DNA from: JAHELQ01 sp964491915
GTDB lineage: Bacteria; Acidobacteriota; Aminicenantia; UBA2199
Assembly (NCBI GenBank): GCA_964491915.1
Contig: CAZBHS010000013.1
Span: 1-64,000 of the forward strand
Direction: 5' to 3'
Length of the DNA: 64,000 nt
The notes below the pieces were generated by a model, which had not been told where the DNA came from, ran no database searches, and was given only the letters and a program-made list of their open reading frames with translations. The translations under genes were made by a program, and so were the position numbers. Each line of letters begins with the position of its first letter. The stretch's first letter is position 1. Shown in pieces: positions 38,357 through 46,650 of the stretch.

Positions 38357-39514
38357 ATGAGACATATAGCTCTTTTAGGATCCACCGGTTCCATCGGCGG
38401 CAACGCGTTGGAGGTAATGGCCGCCAATCCCGGGCACTTCAAGCTGCTGGGGATATCGGCTGGAGAGAATATCGATGTGCTGGTTCGGCAGGTCAAGGCT
38501 TTTGATCCGGATATTATCGCTGTCAAGCGGGCGGAGGATGTGGCGGCCGTCGCGGGGATGTTCCCTCAAAAGAAGGTGGTCTCCGGGGCGGAAGGGTTGT
38601 TGGAGATCGTGCATCATCCGGGGGTCGATACCGTTATAACCGCTATCACGGGTACGACACCTCTGGAGGCGACTCTAGCGTCAATTCGTCTGGGGCATCG
38701 CATCTGCCTGGCTAACAAAGAGACATTGGTGGCGGCCGGAGAGTTGATCAATGGGGAACTACGGCAATCATCGGCGGAGATCATTCCTATCGACAGCGAG
38801 CAGAGCGCTATTTTTCAAGCCCTTGGCGGCAATCATCGCGATCTCGTAAAAAAAGTGATTCTCACGGCGTCCGGCGGTCCATTTTTCAAGAAGGACAAGC
38901 GGGAATTTGGGGGAATCACGGTGGCGGATGCGTTGAACCATCCCACCTGGTCCATGGGGACAAAAATCACCATTGATTCCGCCACGTTGATGAACAAAGC
39001 GTTGGAGGTGATTGAAGCCTTCTATTTGTTCAATGTGAAAAAGGATCAAATCGATGTCATCATTCACCCTCAGAGCATTGTCCATTCTCTGGTGGAATTC
39101 AGGGATGCTTCGGTGATCGCCCAATTGAGCATGCCGGACATGAAAATCCCCATTCTCTATTCTTTGACTTACCCGGAGCGCCTGGATATTGAACAGAATC
39201 GCCTCGATCTTGCCTCGTTAGGCTCGTTGGAGTTCTATGAGGTGGACCGCGATAAATTCCAGTCCATTGAAATGGCCTATTATATTCTCCAGCAGGGAAA
39301 GAATGCAGGGGCGGTGTTCAACGCCGCCAACGAGGTGGCGGTGGATTATTTTCTTTCGGGCGGGATTTCGTTTTTGGATATTTTTCACGTGGTGGCCGAC
39401 ATCCTGTATCATGAGAATTTTTATACTGTGTCCAGCGTGAGGGATTTGCTGGAAACAATTTCGAATACAAAACGTAAAACAGTTGAATTAATAAAACGGA
39501 GTAGGACTAAATGA
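38357..39514 (+). CDS. dxr: 1-deoxy-D-xylulose 5-phosphate reductoisomerase
   Basis: A 385-residue enzyme of the MEP pathway that converts DXP to MEP with NADPH. The NADPH motif LGSTGSIGGNALEV starts at residue 6; ANKETLVAAGE near 120, PIDSEQSAIFQ near 145 with the metal-binding D/E residues, and TMNKALE-type LMNKALEVIEA near 215 complete the active site. The length is normal. It directly follows cdsA with no gap and overlaps rseP by four bases, and together with ispD at 12889 shows that the organism makes isoprenoids by the MEP route. Confidence 0.97.
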   Translation: MRHIALLGSTGSIGGNALEVMAANPGHFKLLGISAGENIDVLVRQVKAFDPDIIAVKRAEDVAAVAGMFPQKKVVSGAEGLLEIVHHPGVDTVITAITGTTPLEATLASIRLGHRICLANKETLVAAGELINGELRQSSAEIIPIDSEQSAIFQALGGNHRDLVKKVILTASGGPFFKKDKREFGGITVADALNHPTWSMGTKITIDSATLMNKALEVIEAFYLFNVKKDQIDVIIHPQSIVHSLVEFRDASVIAQLSMPDMKIPILYSLTYPERLDIEQNRLDLASLGSLEFYEVDRDKFQSIEMAYYILQQGKNAGAVFNAANEVAVDYFLSGGISFLDIFHVVADILYHENFYTVSSVRDLLETISNTKRKTVELIKRSRTK

Positions 39515-40851
39515 TTAATGTGATAACCACGATCTTGACATTTCTGTTTGTGCTCAGCATTATCGTGTTGGTGCATGAATTCGGCCATTACCTGGCCGCC
39601 CGGTTGGTGGGCGTGAGGGTCGAGGCCTTTTCGTTTGGATTTGGAAAACGGCTTTTCGGAAAAAAAGTAGGCGATACTGATTTTCGCGTCAGCGTTATCC
39701 CCCTCGGCGGCTACGTCAAAATGGCGGGCGAGGAAGAGTATGATCCTGAAAATTTAAAGCCCGATGAGTTCGAGGCGAAGAACAGGGCCGAAAAGATCTT
39801 CATCCTGATTATGGGACCGCTGATGAATGTTTTGTTGGCGTTCTTTATTTTGGCAGTGATCAACATGACTGGTGTGAATGTTGAAAAATATAAAATGGAA
39901 GCTCCGGAGATCGGTTTTGTGGAAGCTGAATCGCCGGCGGCGGAGGCCGGGCTCAAGCCGGGCGATGTGGTGCGCAGCGTCAATGGCGTCGCGGTGAATG
40001 ATTGGAAAGATTTGGACGAAAGAATCGGCATCAATCCCAACGAAACTCTGAAATTGACGTTCGAGCGCGGCGGCGAGACATTGGCGGCGGACCTGCACGT
40101 GACATCCACCTCCAAGTACAACATCGGCTACGCCGGATTTTACTATGGCTATCAAGCCCGCATCGAAGGGATTGAAGCGGATGCTCCGGCGGATAAAGCT
40201 GGAATCAAACCGGGCGACATCATCCTTTCGATCGCCGGCCGGACCGCCACCCATTTCGAGGTCAGTGAATTGATCGGCGGCAATGCCGGCCGGGAGATTC
40301 CGATGTCTGTGCAGCGGAACGGCAAGGTGGTTGAACTGATGGTCACGCCGAAACCCAATGAAGATGGTGAAGGCCGTATAGGCGTCCAGATGTTGCCCTA
40401 TTCACCGACTGTGAAATTGAGCTTCGGGTTGTTCGCGTCTTTTGGGAGGAGTTTTTCCGAAATGAAGCGGTTGACCTTGCTGACGTTCGAGGCTTTCAGA
40501 AAGATGATTGTCGGAAAGTTGTCGCCCAAGAATCTTTCCGGTCCCATCGAGATCGCCAAAATTTCCAAAAAGACTTTGGACGCGGGTTTTTCAAGCTTCT
40601 TTATGCTGATCGCCTTTATTTCGTTGCAGTTGGGTATTGTCAATCTATTCCCCATCCCCGCGCTGGACGGCGGACATCTGTTGATTTATTCCGTCGAAGC
40701 CATCATCCGCCGCGAATTCGGCCAAAAGACCAAGGCGGTTCTCATTAACAGCGGGTTCATATTGCTGATCGGACTGATGGTATTCGTCATTCTCAACGAT
40801 GTGGCCAAAGCATTGCCTAACGGCTGGAAGTCACTCTTGCCATTCTTGTAA
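39511..40851 (+). CDS. rseP: RIP site-2 metalloprotease RseP
   Basis: A 446-residue intramembrane zinc protease. The zinc site is HEFGHY near residue 22 in the first membrane helix and NLFPIPALDGGHL near 378 in the third. Between them are two PDZ domains, EAESPAAEAGLKPGDVVRSVNG near 132 and EADAPADKAGIKPGDIILSIAG near 216, as in the E. coli-type enzyme. RseP cleaves anti-sigma factors and leftover signal peptides. It is the last gene of the operon and is followed by a hairpin at 40877. Confidence 0.95.
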   Translation: MINVITTILTFLFVLSIIVLVHEFGHYLAARLVGVRVEAFSFGFGKRLFGKKVGDTDFRVSVIPLGGYVKMAGEEEYDPENLKPDEFEAKNRAEKIFILIMGPLMNVLLAFFILAVINMTGVNVEKYKMEAPEIGFVEAESPAAEAGLKPGDVVRSVNGVAVNDWKDLDERIGINPNETLKLTFERGGETLAADLHVTSTSKYNIGYAGFYYGYQARIEGIEADAPADKAGIKPGDIILSIAGRTATHFEVSELIGGNAGREIPMSVQRNGKVVELMVTPKPNEDGEGRIGVQMLPYSPTVKLSFGLFASFGRSFSEMKRLTLLTFEAFRKMIVGKLSPKNLSGPIEIAKISKKTLDAGFSSFFMLIAFISLQLGIVNLFPIPALDGGHLLIYSVEAIIRREFGQKTKAVLINSGFILLIGLMVFVILNDVAKALPNGWKSLLPFL

Positions 40852-40876
40852 AAACGATTGAATATCAAATTAGAGC

Positions 40877-40899
40877 GGAGGGCCGGCGTCCGGCTCTCC
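40877..40899 (+). terminator. Hairpin at the end of the uppS-rseP operon
   Basis: GGAGGGCCGG (40877-40886) and CCGGCTCTCC (40890-40899) form a ten-pair stem with one G-T pair and a three-base loop. No long T run follows, so it is either a weak terminator or an mRNA end protector. Confidence 0.5.
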
Positions 40900-40973
40900 T
40901 ATGTGTATACCAAACAAAATTTCGGGTCTGTATAAAAATATATGGAAATGCGTTGGATTAACGGTGTTTTTTA

Positions 40974-41002
40974 TTGATAAATAAGCAAGAATATGTTATG
41001 TA
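40974..41002 (+). promoter_or_regulatory. Possible promoter for the phosphohexomutase gene
   Basis: TTGATA (40974-40979), a 17-base spacer and TATGTA (40997-41002), which lacks the usual final T. The ATG at 41010 follows after seven bases. Confidence 0.4.
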
Positions 41003-41009
41003 AATAGGT

Positions 41010-42419
41010 ATGGAGGGAATAAAATTCGGTACTGACGGCTGGAGGGCGAAAATGGGGCATGATTTCTCTTTCGAGAATGTGCGACGTTTTGCCCAGGGCT
41101 TTGCCAATTACATCTTGAATACTAAATCGACCCGGACCCCAAGAATTCTGTTGAGCTACGACACTCGCCAATTATCCTACAAGTTTGCGCATGAAACCGC
41201 CAGAATCTTTTCCCTCAATGGGATCATGTCGTTTATTCCCCAGAGGGACGCTCCAATGGCCGCCATCTCTCTCGCCATCACCAGGAACCGCCTGGATGGA
41301 GGAGTGGTCTTCACCGCCAGTTTCAATAAACCCATTTACAATGGTATTAAGCTGTTGGACCGCCAGGGCGCTCCAGCCCTCCCGTCTGTGAGCTCTCTGG
41401 TGGAGACGGAAATCAAGGCGATTGGCGATTCCTTTGAGTTCAAACCTGAATATGCGCGCGAAGAACTGATCGACCGGGTGAGTGTCAGAACTCCATATAT
41501 CAAGCACATTGAAGGGCATGTCAATTTTGGCACGATTCGCGATGCCAATATGAAGATCATTGTTGACAATCTCTTCGGCGCTTCCAGGGATTATCTGGAT
41601 TTTATCCTCAATGAAAACGATATCCAGGTGGACAGTATTCACAATCTTCCCTATGCTTCCAGCGGTAAGGTGATTCCCTATTGCGGACCGGAATCATTGA
41701 CTGAATTGGCGAAGCTGGTGGTGGAATCGAAAGCGGACATCGGCATTGCCACCGACATCGATGGAGACCGCTTCGGCATTGTGGATTCAACAGGCAGGTA
41801 CATCGATTCCAATACGATTGTTCCCCCGTTGATCGAATACTTGATCACTGTGAGGAAAATGGAGGGGGGCATCGTCAAATCGATTTCCACTACCAACAAT
41901 ATCCGCAACGTAGCTGATTTTTATTCCCGCAAGGTGTTTGTCACTCCGGTGGGGTTCAAATACCTGGCGCATATGCTGGCGTTGAGGAAAACCTTTATGG
42001 CGGTGGAGAGCAGCAATGGGGTCGCCCTGCGGCAATCCACCCTGATCAAGGACGGGATATTGTTCAATTTGTTGGTGGTGGAAATGCTGGCTTATTACAA
42101 AGTGAGCCTCGAAACGCTTCTCAAGACCTTTTATAACAAGTTTCCCCGGTTATTCAGCCGGGAAGTGGCGGTCGGAAAAACCAGGGAGAGAACCGGAAAA
42201 TTGTCTTCTCTCATAAAAGAAAAACCAATGGATCTTGGCGGATTCCCGGTGCGAAGAATCAGCCTCATCGACGGCATTAAATTTATCATGGAGAATTCCT
42301 GGCTATTGATCCGGGAGTCCGGTACTTCAAATGTCATCCGTATATATGCCGAATCCTCCAGGCTTAAAGAAACCAATGAATTGATAAAAAAAGGGCGGAG
42401 TTTCATTGAGAAAAACTGA
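41010..42419 (+). CDS. Phosphohexomutase (phosphoglucomutase/phosphomannomutase family)
   Basis: A 469-residue alpha-D-phosphohexomutase. Phosphoserine loop: VVFTASFNKPIYNGIK near residues 93-108; the active serine is present but the usual TASHNP histidine is replaced by phenylalanine. Metal loop: ATDIDGDRFG near 248-257 with the D-x-D-x-D pattern. Sugar-selective loop: AVESSNGVAL near 331. Phosphate-binding loop: LIRESGTSNVIRIYAES near 434. Such enzymes move a phosphate between C1 and C6 of glucose or mannose (or glucosamine), feeding nucleotide-sugar synthesis for the polysaccharide locus just downstream, which is a plausible but unproven link. It overlaps the FtsB-like gene by fourteen bases. 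Confidence 0.9.
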   Translation: MEGIKFGTDGWRAKMGHDFSFENVRRFAQGFANYILNTKSTRTPRILLSYDTRQLSYKFAHETARIFSLNGIMSFIPQRDAPMAAISLAITRNRLDGGVVFTASFNKPIYNGIKLLDRQGAPALPSVSSLVETEIKAIGDSFEFKPEYAREELIDRVSVRTPYIKHIEGHVNFGTIRDANMKIIVDNLFGASRDYLDFILNENDIQVDSIHNLPYASSGKVIPYCGPESLTELAKLVVESKADIGIATDIDGDRFGIVDSTGRYIDSNTIVPPLIEYLITVRKMEGGIVKSISTTNNIRNVADFYSRKVFVTPVGFKYLAHMLALRKTFMAVESSNGVALRQSTLIKDGILFNLLVVEMLAYYKVSLETLLKTFYNKFPRLFSREVAVGKTRERTGKLSSLIKEKPMDLGGFPVRRISLIDGIKFIMENSWLLIRESGTSNVIRIYAESSRLKETNELIKKGRSFIEKN

Positions 42420-42729
42420 TAAGGTAAAGTTTGTGCAGACCAAGGGTTTTTTATTACTGGTGGCGCTCTTTATCTTTATTTTGATCCTCACATTTTTTTT
42501 CGGAGACAGTGGTATTATTGAAATCGTTGGCGCTCAGCGGAAAATAGCTGAGCTGAAAAATCGAATCGTTCACCTTGAGAAAGAGAAAAAGCGATTGGCA
42601 AAAGAGATCGAGGAATTGGAAAACAATCCCAATGCCCTGGAACGGCGGGCGCGGGAAAAATTGTGGTTGATGAAAAAGAATGAAATGGTCATTGTCCTGA
42701 CGGATAATCACAATCTTTCCGAGAAATGA
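42406..42729 (+). CDS. FtsB/DivIC-like septum formation initiator
   Basis: A 107-residue single-pass membrane protein. One membrane helix (LLLVALFIFILILTFFF, about residues 16-33) is followed by a coiled coil (AQRKIAELKNRIVHLEKEKKRLAKEIEELE) and the short conserved tail typical of FtsB/DivIC: LERRAREKLWLMKKNEMVIVL. This family belongs to the FtsQLB cell-division complex. The start is TTG at 42406, inside the previous gene; an AAAGGG-rich sequence lies upstream. Gene length and architecture match the family. Confidence 0.85.
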   Translation: MRKTDKVKFVQTKGFLLLVALFIFILILTFFFGDSGIIEIVGAQRKIAELKNRIVHLEKEKKRLAKEIEELENNPNALERRAREKLWLMKKNEMVIVLTDNHNLSEK

Positions 42730-42825
42730 GAGGATGGTATTGTAGATCTGGGCAAACCGGAACAGAGACAAAATCTGATAGTTCGATGAGAATCTAAGCG
42801 GCGGAAGCTTATTTCAAGGAAAAGT

Positions 42826-43998
42826 ATGCGAGAAGAGAAAAACGATGAATTTCTAATTTTTGGTAGCCCGTTAATCGAAGAGGAAGAGATCCGGGAAGTG
42901 GTTCAATCGCTACGGTGCGGTTGGATCGGCACAGGCCCCAAGGTTCACCGGTTGGAACAAATGTTCAAGGAATACAAAGGTGTGGAGCATGCGATGGCGT
43001 TGAATTCCTGTACCGCGGCCTTGCACCTGTCTATGATTGTGTTGGGTATTTCCCCCGGAGACGAGGTCATTATTCCGGCCATGACGTTCGCCGCCACAGC
43101 CAATGCCGTGATTCACGCCGGCGGCGTGCCGGTGTTTGCCGATTGTCTGAAGGATACGATGAATATAGATCCCAGGGATCTCGAGGCGAAGATTACTCCC
43201 CGCACCAAAGCTGTGATTATCGTCCATTTTGCCGGTCGCCCGTGCCGGATGGATGAAATTCTGGACATATGCGAGCGGCATGGTATTAAGTTGGTGGAAG
43301 ATTGCGCGCACGCCATCGAAGCTGAATACGACGGACAAAAAACCGGTACGTTCGGCGACATCGGCTGCTTCAGTTTTTATGTCACCAAAAATATAATCAC
43401 CGGCGAGGGTGGGATGGCCATTACCAATCATAACGAATACGCGGATAAAATAAAAGTGATGGCGTTGCACGGCATGAGCAAAGACGCCTGGAAACGATTT
43501 TCCGACGATGGGTATAAGCATTACCAGGTGGTGTATCCTGGATTCAAATACAATATGATGGATATTCAAGCGGCATTGGGGATTCATCAACTACCTCGGG
43601 TCGAGGATTATTGGCGGAGACGCCGTTGGATTTGGCAGCGGTACATGGAGTCGTTTTCCCATCTGCCGGCCTTCTTGCCGCCCCTGGTACCCGCGAATAT
43701 GAAGCACTCTTATCATTTATTTACGCTATTACTGGACATTGACCGCTTAACGATCGATAGGGACCGTTTTCTCGAAGAGATGACCCGGAGGAAATTGGGG
43801 GTGGGGGTACACTATCTGGCCCTTCATTTGCATCCCTATTATCAAGAGGCCTATGGCTACAAAGCCGGCGATTTTCCCAATGCCGAATGGATCTCGCACC
43901 GGACAGTGTCTCTGCCACTATCGCCGAAGTTGCGGGATCAAGATGTCGAGCGGGTCATCTACAATGTTCGGGATATTCTGGACAATTTTAAGAAATAG
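42826..43998 (+). CDS. DegT/DnrJ/EryC1/StrS aminotransferase
   Basis: A 390-residue PLP-dependent aminotransferase of the sugar type. LNSCTAALHLSMIVLG near 68, PAMTFAATANAV near 86, VEDCAHAIEAEYDG near 162 and the PLP-lysine region CFSFYVTKNIITGEGGMA near 185-202 are all present. These enzymes aminate keto-sugar nucleotides for surface polysaccharides. AAGGAAAAG precedes the ATG. It begins the plus-strand polysaccharide locus that runs to 62844, with most genes overlapping or a few bases apart. Confidence 0.94.
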   Translation: MREEKNDEFLIFGSPLIEEEEIREVVQSLRCGWIGTGPKVHRLEQMFKEYKGVEHAMALNSCTAALHLSMIVLGISPGDEVIIPAMTFAATANAVIHAGGVPVFADCLKDTMNIDPRDLEAKITPRTKAVIIVHFAGRPCRMDEILDICERHGIKLVEDCAHAIEAEYDGQKTGTFGDIGCFSFYVTKNIITGEGGMAITNHNEYADKIKVMALHGMSKDAWKRFSDDGYKHYQVVYPGFKYNMMDIQAALGIHQLPRVEDYWRRRRWIWQRYMESFSHLPAFLPPLVPANMKHSYHLFTLLLDIDRLTIDRDRFLEEMTRRKLGVGVHYLALHLHPYYQEAYGYKAGDFPNAEWISHRTVSLPLSPKLRDQDVERVIYNVRDILDNFKK

Positions 43999-44010
43999 AG
44001 TGTCGCCAGC

Positions 44011-44988
44011 ATGAACGTGGAAATACTCCGTCGCTATGGTGAATGGAAGCATGTGGCGGACTCGTGCGGGTATGCCACTTTTTTTCACACCCCCGAATGG
44101 TTTCGGTTGTTTGCCGGCGAATTCCAGGATTTGGCTATCGAAACGCGAAAAATGAAATTTTCCGGCGGTAATGTCGCCATTCTCCCTGTGTTGACCCGGC
44201 CGGTTTCCCGTTTTGAGAAGCAATATATCATGGGCCCCGGCGGTGTGTATGGCGGTTGGATCTCAGCCGCCCCTCTATCGCGTGAGCAGCGGCAGCAGCT
44301 TCTTGAATATATTGACAAGAGATTCAAACACCTGGTGTGGCGTTTGAATCCGCTCCAGGGCGATCCCGGTCCCGTAAGCGGTACCATAAGGGAGGATTAC
44401 ACCCAGGCTGTGTCTCTACGGGGAACGATGGCCAGGATCGAGAAAGGATTCTCCTCCGCCAATCTCCGGGCCATCAAAAAAGCCCGGCGCGAAGGGGTGA
44501 CGATCCGCCCGGCTTCGACAGCGGAGGATTGGCGCGGTTATTACGATTGTTACCTCGATTCCCTCAGGCGTTGGGGAGACCGCGCTTCCAGTAAGTATGA
44601 ATGGACATTTTTTCAGAGAATGTTCGAGCTGTCCTGTCCCCAGATCACATTATGGTTGGCGGAATGGGACGGAAAAATCATCGGCGGGGCATTGGTGTTT
44701 TATCATAAATGGCATGCCGTTTACTGGCATGGAGCCGCGTTGGAAGAATATCTGCCGATGCGTCCGGCGAATCTTTTGCACCGGGACATTATCGCCGATG
44801 CGTTGCTGCGGAAGTTTCGCTGGTATGATTTTAATCCCAGTGGCGGTCACGAGGGCGTCGTACAATTTAAACAGCAATTCGGTTGCCGCCGCCTTCGGGC
44901 TCATGTGATCACCCGTAATGATTCCCCTCTTCACCTCAGGATCTGGGGGCGAATGGCCCGGGCCAAGCAATATTTTAAAAAACAATGA
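44011..44988 (+). CDS. FemAB/GNAT-like acyltransferase (first of two)
   Basis: A 325-residue protein with the double GNAT fold of the FemAB type. Landmarks are FFHTPEWFRLFAGEF near residues 24-38, RAIKKARREGVTIRPAS near 154-170 and the C-terminal GGALVFYHKWHAVYWHGAA near 228 with YDFNPSGGHEGVVQFKQQFG near 276. Such proteins transfer amino acids or acyl groups onto sugars or peptidoglycan, and are common in exosortase and polysaccharide clusters. The acceptor is unknown. A paralogue lies at 54743. It overlaps the following sulfotransferase gene by four bases. Confidence 0.8.
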   Translation: MNVEILRRYGEWKHVADSCGYATFFHTPEWFRLFAGEFQDLAIETRKMKFSGGNVAILPVLTRPVSRFEKQYIMGPGGVYGGWISAAPLSREQRQQLLEYIDKRFKHLVWRLNPLQGDPGPVSGTIREDYTQAVSLRGTMARIEKGFSSANLRAIKKARREGVTIRPASTAEDWRGYYDCYLDSLRRWGDRASSKYEWTFFQRMFELSCPQITLWLAEWDGKIIGGALVFYHKWHAVYWHGAALEEYLPMRPANLLHRDIIADALLRKFRWYDFNPSGGHEGVVQFKQQFGCRRLRAHVITRNDSPLHLRIWGRMARAKQYFKKQ

Positions 44989-45917
44989 TCTATCGCGTGG
45001 CATCAAAAGTCGAGCGGGTGATTCTCGGGAATGTGCACCTCGCCAACCGTTACCCGCCATTGTTTATCGTGGGGGTTCCCCGTTCCGGCACCACGGCTGT
45101 GCTTCTGCATCTTTTCAACCGCTTCCGTTTCTCCTATTTTCCAAATATTTCCCGGCGCTACCATCGAGCCCCTGTGAGCGCTACTGTTTGGGGCCGGATG
45201 GCGCACCGGTATTGCCCGACATATGGGAATTTATTTGGGGAGGTGGAGGGGCCGATGGCTCCGTCGGACGGTTGGGAAATTTTTTTCCGCTGGTTTCCAC
45301 GCTATGATTTATCCCAGCCGGTGGCCGCATCGAAATTGTATCAATTGAGAACCCTTGTACGTTTTATGGAGATAATGTTCAAAGCTCCCTTTATCAACAA
45401 GAACAATTCCAATCCTGTGCGCGTCCCTGAGTTGGCGGAATTGTTCCCCGACGCGTTGTTCGTTCATGTGGAACGGGATTTGTTCGATACTGTGATATCC
45501 AATTTGGAAGCCAGGGATAAACACGCGGTGCCCTTGAATAAATGGTGGTCTGTGGCGCCGCCTCGATATTTCGACCACACCTTTTCCAGTGAATTGGAGC
45601 AGGTGGTGGCCCAGGTATGGGATGTGAACAACTTTATCGAGGAGTCTCTGGGTAAAATAGCGCCGCAGCGGTGGACGCGGATCGCTTACCGGGATTTTTG
45701 CCGGCAACCGGACGATGTGCTCGATTGGGTGGCGGAGACCTACAAAGGTTTGGGGTATAGCCTCGCGAACCGTCCGGGATTCGAGGGGCGGGAGCGTTCG
45801 ATTCGCTATAGTACGAGAGAGGTTCCTGAGGATCAAAAACAAGAAATGGAACGAATACTCAATAATATCAAATCACAGGCATTGGAAGCGGTCGATGCCG
45901 AGAGGAACCACTCATGA
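44985..45917 (+). CDS. Sulfotransferase (first of two)
   Basis: A 310-residue PAPS-dependent sulfotransferase. The 5'-phosphosulfate loop is PLFIVGVPRSGTTAVLLHLF near residues 24-43, and the 3'-phosphate segment has FVHVERDLFDTVISNL near 160-176. It would sulfate sugars of the polysaccharide made by this locus. It overlaps neighbours by four bases on both sides (ATGA). The similar gene at 53776 has the same P-loop but differs in most other residues, so they probably modify different positions. Confidence 0.9.
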   Translation: MIYRVASKVERVILGNVHLANRYPPLFIVGVPRSGTTAVLLHLFNRFRFSYFPNISRRYHRAPVSATVWGRMAHRYCPTYGNLFGEVEGPMAPSDGWEIFFRWFPRYDLSQPVAASKLYQLRTLVRFMEIMFKAPFINKNNSNPVRVPELAELFPDALFVHVERDLFDTVISNLEARDKHAVPLNKWWSVAPPRYFDHTFSSELEQVVAQVWDVNNFIEESLGKIAPQRWTRIAYRDFCRQPDDVLDWVAETYKGLGYSLANRPGFEGRERSIRYSTREVPEDQKQEMERILNNIKSQALEAVDAERNHS

Positions 45918-46636
45918 ACCAGGCGCCGGCGCCCAAAGAGTTGAAGCGGCGAATCAAACGTTATTATTCCCATTACCCAATGTATCGCCCGTCCTATCTG
46001 GCGATGCGGATCGCGGGTCGAAAAATCCTGCAATTGGCGGAGGCCTATTTGCATGGGAAGCTATTGGATATCGGCTGTGGGGAAAAATGGAAGCAGGATC
46101 TCATCGGGCACACAGTGGATGAGTATATCGGCCTGGACCATCCTGGGACCGACCATGACAGCGGAGCCGTGGACCGGTTCGGGACAGCGTATGATATTCC
46201 GGCGGAGGATGGAGAGTTCGATTCGGTGATTTGCACCTCGGTCTTGGAGCACCTGGAAGAACCGGCTCGAGCGTTGCTGGAATGCCGTCGTGTATTGAAG
46301 ACCGGCGGTTACGCGATAATGACCATGCCGCAATCCTGGCACCTTCACGAAGAACCCCGCGATTTTTACCGGTATACCAGCTATGGATTGACCTATTTAT
46401 TTGAGCAGGCGGGCTTCTCGATCGAAGTTTTGCAGCCCTTGTCGGGGTTTTGGGTTACCAATGTTAGCGCGCATTCTTATTATTGGAACAGATTCCGTCG
46501 CAAACGGCGCCTTCATCCTTTGCGTTGGTTGGCGCCGCTGTGTATCGCCTGTCTGCAATCGTTGGGGTTGGTGTTGAATCGATTCGATAGGTCCTTTGAG
46601 TTTACCTGGGCCTATATCGCTGTCATCAAGAAATAG
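45914..46636 (+). CDS. Class I SAM-dependent methyltransferase
   Basis: A 240-residue methyltransferase. Motif I is LLDIGCGEKWKQDL near residues 49-62, with the acidic EYIGLDHPG near 72 and FDSVICTSVLEHLEEP near 102-117. The GEKW tract, rather than GTG, is seen in a group attached to polysaccharide clusters. It is likely to methylate a sugar or carrier-bound intermediate; the acceptor cannot be named. It overlaps the sulfotransferase gene by four bases and precedes the flippase gene by 14 bases. Confidence 0.85.
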   Translation: MNQAPAPKELKRRIKRYYSHYPMYRPSYLAMRIAGRKILQLAEAYLHGKLLDIGCGEKWKQDLIGHTVDEYIGLDHPGTDHDSGAVDRFGTAYDIPAEDGEFDSVICTSVLEHLEEPARALLECRRVLKTGGYAIMTMPQSWHLHEEPRDFYRYTSYGLTYLFEQAGFSIEVLQPLSGFWVTNVSAHSYYWNRFRRKRRLHPLRWLAPLCIACLQSLGLVLNRFDRSFEFTWAYIAVIKK

Positions 46637-46650
46637 CGGGAACCATTCAT

